Positions 1 to 7,428 of a stretch of DNA of 7,673 nt are shown in pieces. The notes beneath the pieces were generated by a model. It did not search any database. It had not been told where the DNA came from and worked only from the letters and a program-made list of their open reading frames with translations. The stretch spans positions 11,289 through 18,961 of the forward strand of contig DDLZ01000154.1 in assembly GCA_002340405.1 (NCBI GenBank), in the 5' to 3' direction. Positions within the stretch are counted from its first letter, which is position 1. Each line of letters starts with the position of its first letter. The DNA is from Bacteroidales bacterium UBA2559. GTDB taxonomy: Bacteria; Bacteroidota; Bacteroidia; Bacteroidales; Bacteroidaceae. Position numbers and translations under genes: made by a program.

Positions 1-2378
1 GGGTATTCGGCACGAATTCCGAACGTTATATCTTTAACCAAAGCAGCTGATGCAGGCATAACTGTACTGACAACTCTGATTCCTTCAATCTCAATGGCCT
101 GTTCTACGAGTTTATCCTTGATCCGGGCGGCTTTTTCTCTGATGAGTTCTTCAATCTGTTTTTTTAGTGAGGAGTTCTCCTCAATAGCTTTTTTTGCTGC
201 GATCTCTACCGATGAGCCCTGAAATATATTTTTAAGGGTGCTGATGGTATCTTGAAAATCGTACAGCATCTCTTCTACAGCCCGGCCGGTACGAGCCTCA
301 ATACGGCGTATGCCGGCGGCTATTGAACTTTCCGATATGATTTTGAACATACCTATGCGTCCGGTTGATGCAGCGTGTACGCCACCGCAGAATTCAACTG
401 ACCGGCCGAACTGTACCACCCGTACTTTATCGCCATATTTTTCACCGAACAGAGCAATGGCCCCCAGCTTACGGGCCTCCTCTATAGGAAGCTCACGGTA
501 CTCTTGAAGCGGCAGGTCTTCGCGTATCTTTTCATTGACGAGCCGTTCTACCCGGCGCAGTTCCTCATCGGTTATCTTCTGGAAATGTGAAAAATCAAAA
601 CGTATTCCTTCCGGACTTACCAGAGAACCTTTCTGCTCCACGTGTTTGCCTAATACCTCGCGCAGTGCCCCGTCAAGCAGGTGTGTAGCGGTATGGTTGG
701 CTTCCGATGCACGGCGCTTGTCCATGTCAACGCGGGCTATCACAGGTGATTCGGGGTGATTGGGAAGATGTTTGGCAATATGTACGATCAGACCGTTCTC
801 ATTTTTTGTATCAATTACATCTACTGTTTCTGCCTTATTTGTCAGTACTCCGCGGTCACCTGTCTGACCGCCCATCTCGGCATAGAATGGGGTTTTGTCC
901 AGTACAATCTGAAATATGGTGCCGCCCTTCTGTTTGACAGGACGGTAGCGTAGTATGGAGGCCTCGTGCTCGGTAAAGTCATAGCCCACAAACTTGGTTT
1001 CACCCTCGCGGAGCACTATCCAGTCACCTTTCTCCACCGTGGCAGCATTACGGGCACGAGCCTTTTGCTTCTCCATTTCCGAATTAAATTCGCCGTTGTT
1101 TACAGTCATTCCATTCTCACGCAGGATAAGTTCTGTAAGGTCAAGCGGGAATCCGTATGTGTCATAGAGCGTAAAGGCATCAACCCCGCTTATTTGAGTT
1201 TTTCCGGTAGCTTTGGCATCGGATATGATCTTATCAAGCAGTTTTATACCGGTGTCCAGTGTGCGCAGGAATGACTCCTCCTCCTCAATGATGACCTTCT
1301 CAATGAGACTCTTTTGAGCTTCAAGTTCAGGGTAGGCCTCACCCATACTTTCAATCAGTACGGGTATTAATTTGTAGAGGAATGCTTCCTTCCGGTTAAG
1401 AAAAGTGTAGGCGTAACGTACGGCACGGCGCAGAATACGGCGTATCACGTAACCAGCCTTGGCGTTGGAAGGCAGCTGTCCGTCAGCTATCGAGAATGCT
1501 ATTGTGCGTATATGGTCGGATACTACGCGCATAGCAATATCGGTCTTTTCATCCTCTCCGTATTTTTTTCCGGTAATTGCGCTTATCTCTTTAATGATGG
1601 GCTGGAACACATCGGTGTCGTAATTGGAATGTTTGCCCTGCAGTGTGCGTACCAAACGCTCAAATCCCATGCCTGTATCTATTACCTTGGCGGGCAGCGG
1701 CTGCAACGATTGGTCGGACTTCCGGTTGTACTGCATAAAGACCAGGTTCCATATCTCAATAACCTGCGGATGGTCCTTGTTGACCAGCTCGCTGCCGGGT
1801 ATTTTATCTTTCTCTGTTTTGGAGCGTGAGTCTATATGGATTTCGCTGCACGGTCCGCAAGGGCCGGTATCGCCCATCTCCCAGAAATTGTCATGTTTGT
1901 TGCCGTTCAGTATATGGTCTTTGGGGAGGAATTTTTCCCAAATCACAGCGGCCTCTTCGTCACGTTCCAGTCCCTCCTCGGGGCTTCCCTCAAATACTGT
2001 AGCGTAGAGGTTGGCGGGGTCTATTTTGAGAACTTCAACCAGATACTCCCATGCCCATTCAATAGCCTCTTTCTTGAAATAGTCGCCGAAAGACCAGTTG
2101 CCCAGCATCTCGAACATTGTGTGGTGGTAGGTATCGTGTCCAACTTCCTCCAGATCGTTGTGTTTGCCGCTTACACGCAGACATTTTTGTGAGTTGGCCA
2201 CCCGGCGGCTTTCAGGGATGCGGTTACCCAGTATAATATCCTTGAACTGGTTCATTCCGGCATTGGTAAACATCAGGGTAGGGTCATCTTTAATCACCAT
2301 GGGGGCTGAAGGTACAATGGTATGTCCCTTACTTTCAAAAAAACGTTTATATGAATCGCGTATCTCCTTTGCTGTCAT
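1..2378 (-). CDS. alaS: Alanyl-tRNA synthetase (3' end cut off by window)
   Basis: Cytoplasmic class II synthetase that activates alanine and charges tRNA-Ala; its editing domain clears mischarged Ser/Gly. About 792 codons are visible; the family is usually about 870-880 residues, so roughly the last 80 (part of the C-Ala/DHHA1 region) lie beyond the left edge. Reading from ATG at 2378, the N-terminus ([19 protein letters not shown]) fits the family start exactly. Visible landmarks are the class II motif 2 region [10 protein letters not shown] at residues 172-181, motif 3 DTGMGFERL at 234-242, RRILRRA at 313-319, and the editing-site zinc ligands H562/H566 (HTATH) and C664/H668 (CGGVH). The last motif has Val667 where Thr is the common residue. 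I translated the 5' two thirds codon by codon and the editing domain, and found no frameshift or internal stop. It is transcribed divergently from the M23 gene, from a promoter about 30 bp upstream. No Shine-Dalgarno sequence is obvious, which is common in Bacteroidetes. Identification is very secure. Confidence 0.98.
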   Translation of the reverse strand, partial: MTAKEIRDSYKRFFESKGHTIVPSAPMVIKDDPTLMFTNAGMNQFKDIILGNRIPESRRVANSQKCLRVSGKHNDLEEVGHDTYHHTMFEMLGNWSFGDYFKKEAIEWAWEYLVEVLKIDPANLYATVFEGSPEEGLERDEEAAVIWEKFLPKDHILNGNKHDNFWEMGDTGPCGPCSEIHIDSRSKTEKDKIPGSELVNKDHPQVIEIWNLVFMQYNRKSDQSLQPLPAKVIDTGMGFERLVRTLQGKHSNYDTDVFQPIIKEISAITGKKYGEDEKTDIAMRVVSDHIRTIAFSIADGQLPSNAKAGYVIRRILRRAVRYAYTFLNRKEAFLYKLIPVLIESMGEAYPELEAQKSLIEKVIIEEEESFLRTLDTGIKLLDKIISDAKATGKTQISGVDAFTLYDTYGFPLDLTELILRENGMTVNNGEFNSEMEKQKARARNAATVEKGDWIVLREGETKFVGYDFTEHEASILRYRPVKQKGGTIFQIVLDKTPFYAEMGGQTGDRGVLTNKAETVDVIDTKNENGLIVHIAKHLPNHPESPVIARVDMDKRRASEANHTATHLLDGALREVLGKHVEQKGSLVSPEGIRFDFSHFQKITDEELRRVERLVNEKIREDLPLQEYRELPIEEARKLGAIALFGEKYGDKVRVVQFGRSVEFCGGVHAASTGRIGMFKIISESSIAAGIRRIEARTGRAVEEMLYDFQDTISTLKNIFQGSSVEIAAKKAIEENSSLKKQIEELIREKAARIKDKLVEQAIEIEGIRVVSTVMPASAALVKDITFGIRAEY

Positions 2379-2414
2379 AATATCAATAAAAGTATCGGTA
2401 TGCAATTAAGGGTG

Positions 2415-2446
2415 CAAAGATAATGTAAATCAAGAGTAGAAACAAA
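2415..2446 (-). promoter_or_regulatory. Promoter of alaS, Bacteroidetes type
   Basis: Read on the minus strand, TTTG (2446-2443) is followed after exactly 20 bp by TATCTTTG (2422-2415). This fits the known Bacteroidetes primary-sigma consensus of TTTG, 19-21 bp, TAnnTTTG. The predicted transcription start is near 2409, leaving a leader of about 30 nt before the alaS ATG at 2378. That is too short for a riboswitch or leader peptide. The -33 element lies inside the 28-bp palindrome at 2435-2462. Confidence 0.78.
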
Positions 2447-2462
2447 CAAGTTTGTTTGTACT
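2435..2462. repeat. 28-bp near-perfect palindrome, possible operator
   Basis: Two 13-bp arms match at 12 of 13 positions around a 2-bp AA centre. The inner 8 bp are AAACAAAC / GTTTGTTT; then comes one g/g mismatch, then AGTA / TACT. It covers the alaS -33 element and lies about 50 bp upstream of the probable -7 box of the rightward M23 gene. A dimeric repressor or activator bound here could affect both directions. No T-run follows it on either strand, so it is not an intrinsic terminator. The symmetry is seen directly; the operator role is inferred. Confidence 0.6.
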
Positions 2463-2511
2463 TAAGCGGCAGTTTATATTAAGTTTTTAAAGCAAATAGA
2501 GTCATTTTTAC

Positions 2512-2519
2512 TACATTTG
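2512..2519 (+). promoter_or_regulatory. Probable -7 box for the M23-merR unit
   Basis: TACATTTG matches the Bacteroidetes -7 consensus TAnnTTTG exactly and is correctly placed about 50 bp before the M23 start codon, predicting a start of transcription near 2525. The -33 element is poor: only a T-rich run (2484-2488) lies near the expected spacing and there is no clean TTTG, which suggests a weak or activator-dependent promoter. Confidence 0.55.
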
Positions 2520-2570
2520 CAGTCGGATGTCTCCGTCAAAGGGACAATCGGATAAAGGAAAAACAGCCGG

Positions 2571-3539
2571 ATGAGGAAAGTTTATTATCAGTACGACCCG
2601 ACGGCCAGAGTCTATAAGAGGGTTTATCCCACGCTTGGACAAAGGCTGTACTCTTTTTTTCGCAGACTGGTTTCGGCCTCTCTGCTGGGCGGTCTGTTCT
2701 TTCTGATATATTGGTTTTTGATTGACATTCCCTCGCTTAGCGGTCTGATGGAGGAGAATTCCAAACTTCAGGCGCAATATCGGCTATTGTCACATAAGGT
2801 AGAGGAAGCGCTGCTGGTAATGCAGGATATTGAAGAGCGTGACGACAATCTCTACAGGGTACTTTTAGAGGCAGACCCGGTACCCGATGCTGTCCGTCAG
2901 TCAGGATACAATGGTACCAACCGTTACGCGGAATTGGCTGACATGCCTCTGTCGGATTTGGTTATCAGCACTTCACAGAAAGTTGATTTTCTTGAGAAAA
3001 AGCTCTATGTGCAGTCCCGTTCTTTCAATGAGGTGGTGGAGCTTTCGCGTGAACAGGATAACAAACTTGCCTGTATTCCCGCTATACAGCCGGTATCGAA
3101 TAAGGACTTAAAGCGCACGGCATCGGGTTACGGTTATCGTATGGATCCATTTTATCGTGTGGTACGTTTCCACAGAGGGATGGATTTCGCATGTGATATA
3201 GGTACTCCGGTCTATGCGACCGGAAACGGTGTGGTAACCTATGCCAGGTGGCAATCGGGGTACGGCAATATGGTTGTAATAGACCATGGTTACGGATATG
3301 TGACAAAGTATGCCCATCTGAATAAGATCCTTGTCAGGAATGGACAGAGAGTGATTAGAGGTGAGGAGATAGCCGAAGTAGGTTCAACCGGTAAAAGTAC
3401 AGGGCCGCATCTGCATTATGAGGTAATGGTTAACGGCAGCAATGTAAATCCCATCAACTATTATTTTATGGATCTGGATGCAGCACAGTATGAAGAGATG
3501 ATAATCCTTGCTGAAAATCACGGTAGGGTATTCGATTGA
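2571..3539 (+). CDS. Membrane-anchored M23 (LytM) family metallopeptidase
   Basis: A 322-residue peptidase predicted to cut peptide cross-links of peptidoglycan in the periplasm. The N-terminus is short, basic and cytoplasmic (residues 1-33), followed by one membrane segment at about 35-52, giving an N-in, C-out topology. A probable coiled coil spans about 57-95, then a linker region, and the LytM domain covers about 180-298. All zinc/catalytic residues expected of an active M23 enzyme are present: H201 and D205 (HRGMD), H249 (YAHL) and H280/H282 (HLH). It is therefore probably a real hydrolase, not a degenerate activator such as EnvC or NlpD. The ATG at 2571 is chosen because an in-frame stop lies at 2553-2555 and an AAGGA sequence sits 11 nt upstream. 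The merR gene begins four bases after its stop. Divergent neighbour is alaS. The exact bond cut and any amidase-activating role cannot be read from sequence. Confidence 0.93.
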   Translation: MRKVYYQYDPTARVYKRVYPTLGQRLYSFFRRLVSASLLGGLFFLIYWFLIDIPSLSGLMEENSKLQAQYRLLSHKVEEALLVMQDIEERDDNLYRVLLEADPVPDAVRQSGYNGTNRYAELADMPLSDLVISTSQKVDFLEKKLYVQSRSFNEVVELSREQDNKLACIPAIQPVSNKDLKRTASGYGYRMDPFYRVVRFHRGMDFACDIGTPVYATGNGVVTYARWQSGYGNMVVIDHGYGYVTKYAHLNKILVRNGQRVIRGEEIAEVGSTGKSTGPHLHYEVMVNGSNVNPINYYFMDLDAAQYEEMIILAENHGRVFD

Positions 3540-3543
3540 TGAT

Positions 3544-3909
3544 ATGGCACTGAACACGAACAAAAATCTCAAAAAATACTACTCCATAGGGGAGGTTTCC
3601 GATATGCTTAACATACCGGAAAGCACATTACGTTATTGGGAGAAGGAGTTCAAGGAGATTTCCCCCAAAAAATCAAAGGGAGGTAAACGTCAATATACAA
3701 CAGCCGATATTGAGCAGATAAAACTGGTAAATCATCTTGTAAAGGAGAAATCGCTGACCATAAAAGGAGCTAAAAGTCGTATGAAAGAGAATCCCGGAAG
3801 AACAACTGACACTCATGAAATAGTGTCGCGCCTGAAATCGGTTCGCGACGAATTGATGGCTATTTGCAAGGAACTTGATTCTACTCCTCCTTCCGGACAA
3901 CCGTTGTGA
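3544..3909 (+). CDS. Small MerR-family transcriptional regulator
   Basis: A 121-residue DNA-binding protein. A MerR-type winged helix-turn-helix occupies about residues 12-80: KYYSIGEVSDMLNIPESTLRYW, abbreviated here by its landmarks SIGEVSDML and STLRYWEKEF, then the basic wing GGKRQYTTADIEQI and the third-helix region. A short helix at about 92-112 could be the antiparallel dimerisation coil. There is no separate effector-binding domain and no metal-binding cysteine cluster (a single Cys, C108), so the signal it senses is unknown. The start at 3544 puts the gene four bases after the M23 stop codon; a longer in-frame start at 3508 would overlap the M23 gene by 32 bp and adds residues unlike the family. 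The close spacing suggests co-transcription and translational coupling. Its last 29 bp overlap the end of rel on the other strand. Family is secure; target genes are unknown. Confidence 0.9.
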   Translation: MALNTNKNLKKYYSIGEVSDMLNIPESTLRYWEKEFKEISPKKSKGGKRQYTTADIEQIKLVNHLVKEKSLTIKGAKSRMKENPGRTTDTHEIVSRLKSVRDELMAICKELDSTPPSGQPL

Positions 3910-6136
3910 TGTTGGAAATCTTTTTCAGTCCCTTCTGAATGGCTTCAAGTTCATTCAGACTATTTACCATAACACTTATCGTTCCTTCAAAGAGCCCATC
4001 TTTTGATTCAATGACCAACTTGTTCATGTTAACGTTCATCTTTTGAGAAATGACTTCGGTAACTTTGGCAAGAGTACCAATATTGTCAATTCCCTTCATG
4101 TAGATTGTAACAGGAAACAGAGTGTTTTCTATTTGCCATTCAACGGTCAGTATGCTGTATCCTTTGACTGCCTTCATTTTGTTGGCTTCCTCGCATTTGC
4201 GTTTGTGTATGGTAATGTGCCCGTTTTCATGGGCAAATCCTATAGCGGCATCGCCGGGTACGGGGCGACAGCATGAAGCAAATGTGTATTTATGTGTGTC
4301 AAGGTCATTTATTATGAGTGCCTTTTTGACATCTATACGGTTCTGTACATCATTCTTTTCCTTCTTGTTCTTGATATCACTCTTTTCTTTTTCTTTTGAT
4401 GATGAAAACGAGGACCAGAAGCGTTTGTACCAACTATGACCGTTTTCACCTTTAAGTATGTTTTTTTCAGAATCACCCAGTATGATTTTTTTCTGTCCCA
4501 GGGCTATCATGAGTTCTTCACGACTGCTAAGACCATGTAATTTAATGATACGTTCAATTTTGTTTGAATCGGATTCAAGTTCTTCTTTTTCAAGGAACTC
4601 ATTGAAAATGGCTTCGCCAAACTTCTGATTTGCACGCTCCTCTTTCCTTAGAAGTTGTTTTATCTTGCCCCGTGCTTTGGCAGTAGTGGCGAAATCAAGC
4701 CAGGCGGGACTCACTTTCTGATTTTTGGAGGTGAGTATCTCTACCTGGTCACCACTCTTAAGTTCATAGTTGATAGGTTCAAGTTTATGGTTTACTTTAG
4801 CACCTATGCAGTGGGTTCCCATGAAGGTGTGTATGGTAAAAGCGAAATCCAGTACGGTGCTGCCTTGTGGCATGGTACGCAGTTCTCCCTTTGGCGTAAA
4901 TATAAAAATTTCAGATGAATAGAGATTGAGCTTAATTGTGTCCAAAAAATCCATAGAGTCAGGCTGGGGATCTTCGAGAATCTCTTTAATGGTCTCAAGC
5001 CAATGGTCAAGTTCCGATTCATCCTCTTCATAGGTGGTGCCGTCTTTGTATTTCCAGTGTGCGGCGATACCTTGTTCGGCTATGTCATCCATTCGGGTGC
5101 TGCGAAGCTGCACCTCAACCCACTGTCCCGAACCGCTCATAAGGGTTATGTGCAGAGCTTGATAGCCGTTGGTTTTGGGGTGAGTCACCCAGTCGCGGAA
5201 ACGGTCGGGGTGGGATTTGTATATCTTTGTCAGAGCCAAATAGATGTCAAAGCATTCACTCAACTCCTTCTCAGGTGATGTGGGCTCAAATATTATCCTG
5301 ACAGCCAGAATGTCATACATCTCTTCAAAAGTCAATCCGGTCTTGTTCATTTTTTTCCAGATGGAATAGGGCGACTTTATCCGGCCGTATATATTGTATT
5401 GTACATTCATGCTGTCCAGCTTAGCTATGATTGGAACTGTAAAGTCTTTGTAAATTTTATCCATCTGCGTACGTGCAAGGGAGAGCTTCTCCTGTATCTC
5501 CTTGTATTCTGCAGGATGTTCATATTTGAAACTCAGGTCTTCAAGTTCAGTCTTTATTTTGTTTAGTCCGAGACGATAGGCCAGAGGGGCATATATGTAT
5601 AGCGTTTCACCTGCAATCTTGTATTGCTTACGTGGCAGCAAGGTGTCTAAGGTGCGCATGTTGTGAAGACGGTCGGCAATCTTTATTAGAATCACGCGTA
5701 TGTCATCGGACATGGTGAGGAGCAACTTTTTGAAGTTTTCAGCCTGTGCCAGCGCCTTGTCTCCGAAAATGCCTCCTGCAATTTTTGTAAGACCGTCCAC
5801 GATCTGAGCTATTTTGGGTCCGAAAGCGTTCTTGATGTCATCAATCGTGTAGTCGGTGTCCTCAACGACATCATGGAGAAGAGCAGCGCAGATGGAGGTG
5901 GAGCCCAATCCTATCTCACTACATACTATCTGAGCTACGGCAAGAGGGTGCATTATGTAGGGTTCGCCTGAGAGACGGCGGATCCCTTTGTGTGCCTGTC
6001 GCGCAAACTGGAAAGCTTTAGTGATAATTTCCACCTTTTTCCTGTGCTTGGTCTGCAGATAGGAGTCAATAAGATGCTGGAAAGCCTCGTTAATGAGTCT
6101 CTCCTCATCCGGTGAAAATAGGCTGTCATCACTCAT
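3881..6136 (-). CDS. rel: Bifunctional (p)ppGpp synthetase/hydrolase, Rel/SpoT family
   Basis: A 751-residue long RSH enzyme that makes and degrades the alarmone (p)ppGpp. The hydrolase HD domain is intact: H63, H88-D89, E92-D93 and the ADRLHNMRT stretch with D155. The synthetase domain (about 240-365) has R252/K254/S258 (GRIKSPYS), D275 (YDILAVR), NGYQALH at 323-329 and E341 (VEVQLR), so both activities are predicted. The basic RFRD at 312-315 occupies the position where bifunctional enzymes carry RxKD and synthetase-only RelA carries an acidic motif. Regulatory domains follow: TGS at about 409-470, a helical region, a Lys/Ser-rich linker at about 577-603, a Cys-His zinc-finger-like domain (C622, C623, H644, C648) and a C-terminal ACT domain (about 673-750). 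This layout matches ribosome-associated RSH proteins that detect uncharged tRNA. It starts 10 nt after the transglycosylase stop, with AAAGAGAG just upstream, so it is the last gene of that operon. Its 3' end overlaps merR. Confidence 0.97.
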   Translation of the reverse strand: MSDDSLFSPDEERLINEAFQHLIDSYLQTKHRKKVEIITKAFQFARQAHKGIRRLSGEPYIMHPLAVAQIVCSEIGLGSTSICAALLHDVVEDTDYTIDDIKNAFGPKIAQIVDGLTKIAGGIFGDKALAQAENFKKLLLTMSDDIRVILIKIADRLHNMRTLDTLLPRKQYKIAGETLYIYAPLAYRLGLNKIKTELEDLSFKYEHPAEYKEIQEKLSLARTQMDKIYKDFTVPIIAKLDSMNVQYNIYGRIKSPYSIWKKMNKTGLTFEEMYDILAVRIIFEPTSPEKELSECFDIYLALTKIYKSHPDRFRDWVTHPKTNGYQALHITLMSGSGQWVEVQLRSTRMDDIAEQGIAAHWKYKDGTTYEEDESELDHWLETIKEILEDPQPDSMDFLDTIKLNLYSSEIFIFTPKGELRTMPQGSTVLDFAFTIHTFMGTHCIGAKVNHKLEPINYELKSGDQVEILTSKNQKVSPAWLDFATTAKARGKIKQLLRKEERANQKFGEAIFNEFLEKEELESDSNKIERIIKLHGLSSREELMIALGQKKIILGDSEKNILKGENGHSWYKRFWSSFSSSKEKEKSDIKNKKEKNDVQNRIDVKKALIINDLDTHKYTFASCCRPVPGDAAIGFAHENGHITIHKRKCEEANKMKAVKGYSILTVEWQIENTLFPVTIYMKGIDNIGTLAKVTEVISQKMNVNMNKLVIESKDGLFEGTISVMVNSLNELEAIQKGLKKISNITTVVRKEE

Positions 6137-6146
6137 GGCTCTCTTT

Positions 6147-7424
6147 TTATCGGTTATATATTCTTAAAGTCCTTCCGGCTCGGATGTTGTCGCTCTTAAG
6201 ATTATTCCAGTTCTTTATATTCGCAACCGTGGTGTGGTATTTTCTTGCAATGCCTCCAAGTGTCTCACCTGATTTGATGTTGTGCGTAATGTATGTGATC
6301 CGGTTGGTCATGTCATCGTCAATGTATGCCAGCTTCGATTTGGGGAAGAAGGTCTCCTTGTCATATTCGTAAAGCGAATCGCCGGCTTCAAGGAGCGGAC
6401 GGATGAATTGCAGCGGCAGGATAAGCACACATGTGCGGTATGCGCCCGGAATGATATCGGTCAGATATTGTGGATTAAGTGCCTTGAGCTTTTCGTCATC
6501 TATGTCGCAGAAGTGTGTTATCTGTCCGAAATGGAGGTTTTTGGTTATTTGAATTGTATCTGTCTGTTGAGGCTGTACTGACTCCATCGGACATATTCCG
6601 TGCTCTTTGTAGTAGGTCATGGCGTAGTTCACCGCTATGAATGCCGGCAGATAACCGCGGGTTTCACGCGGCAGATATGGATAGATATCCCAGAAACTGC
6701 GTTTGTTCCCGGACCGTATTATTGCTTTATTTACATTTCCCGGGCCACAGTTGTATGCCGATATCGCCAGCGACCAGTCGCCGAAGGTGTCGTAGAGATC
6801 CCTTAGATGACGGGCTGCTGCATCGGAACTTTTAATTATGTCATAGCGGTCATCGACCAGACTGTTTACATAAAGGTCATAGCTTCGGCCGGTGCTGTAA
6901 ATGAACTGCCACATTCCGGCCGCTCCCATACGTGAATAGGCTTTGGGTTTAAGCGCAGACTCTACTACAGGAAGGTATTTTAATTCTACGGGAACGTTAT
7001 ATTTAAGCAGAGCATCGACAAAAATCTCCTCATATATGGGGAGCATTCCCAGTGCGAATGATATGACTTGCCGATTACGGACGAGATAAGCGTCAAGCGA
7101 GTTCCTGACAATTCTGTTATAAGGCATTTCTACAATTGTGGGAAGATTGCTGAGCCGCCGGGCATATACGCTATCGCTTGTCGGGGGGTTGACGGAGTTT
7201 ACAATACAATCGTAGTCATATGTAAGATACTGTTTGGCAAACCATAGGCTCATAAGGCTGTCAAGGTTATATTCAAAACTTTCGGGCAGGTCGGCTGTAA
7301 TGGAATCCGAAATGGCGACCGGTATCTCTTTTGTTATGACAACATCATCTCCTTCTGCGATTACCTGTACGCAGATGCTGTTTACCATCAATGTGAGGCC
7401 AACGGCCAAAATCTTTATCTTCAT
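6147..7424 (-). CDS. mltD: MltD-type lytic transglycosylase with LysM
   Basis: A 425-residue periplasmic enzyme that cleaves the MurNAc-GlcNAc bond of peptidoglycan, leaving 1,6-anhydroMurNAc. The order is: signal peptide at about 1-23 (MKIKILAVGLTLMV start); an N-terminal region; an SLT (GH23) catalytic domain at about 135-270; a degenerate LysM-like segment at about 291-337; and a clear C-terminal LysM at about 377-424 for glycan binding. Catalytic Glu155 lies in PVVESAL, followed by GAAGMWQF (167-174) and AYNCGPGNV (223-231), the family signature motifs. Cys18 is not in a good lipobox (NSIC), so unlike E. coli MltD it is probably not a lipoprotein. The start at 7424 is preferred over the in-frame ATG at 7499, because it gives a proper signal peptide and sits four bases after the DUF5683 stop; the longer form would overlap that gene. 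It lies between DUF5683 and rel in one operon. Confidence 0.94.
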   Translation of the reverse strand: MKIKILAVGLTLMVNSICVQVIAEGDDVVITKEIPVAISDSITADLPESFEYNLDSLMSLWFAKQYLTYDYDCIVNSVNPPTSDSVYARRLSNLPTIVEMPYNRIVRNSLDAYLVRNRQVISFALGMLPIYEEIFVDALLKYNVPVELKYLPVVESALKPKAYSRMGAAGMWQFIYSTGRSYDLYVNSLVDDRYDIIKSSDAAARHLRDLYDTFGDWSLAISAYNCGPGNVNKAIIRSGNKRSFWDIYPYLPRETRGYLPAFIAVNYAMTYYKEHGICPMESVQPQQTDTIQITKNLHFGQITHFCDIDDEKLKALNPQYLTDIIPGAYRTCVLILPLQFIRPLLEAGDSLYEYDKETFFPKSKLAYIDDDMTNRITYITHNIKSGETLGGIARKYHTTVANIKNWNNLKSDNIRAGRTLRIYNR

Positions 7425-7428
7425 AAGT

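Noticed and set aside
966..2192. Several plus-strand open frames of about 100-127 codons (966-1274, 1512-1829, 1624-2007, 1836-2192).
   Set aside because: They lie wholly opposite alaS, whose own frame is unbroken and has all family motifs; their translations resemble no protein family and they overlap one another.
2379..2570. T-box or other leader riboswitch controlling alaS.
   Set aside because: The predicted alaS leader is only about 30 nt, too short for such a structure, and T-boxes are not typical of Bacteroidota.
3508..3543. Longer merR start at 3508.
   Set aside because: The extra 12 residues are encoded inside the M23 gene and do not look like part of a MerR domain; the start at 3544 gives normal four-base operon spacing.
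3860..3960. Intrinsic terminator for the convergent merR and rel transcripts.
   Set aside because: I looked for a GC-rich stem followed by a T-run on each strand and found none; the T-run at 3922-3926 has no hairpin before it.
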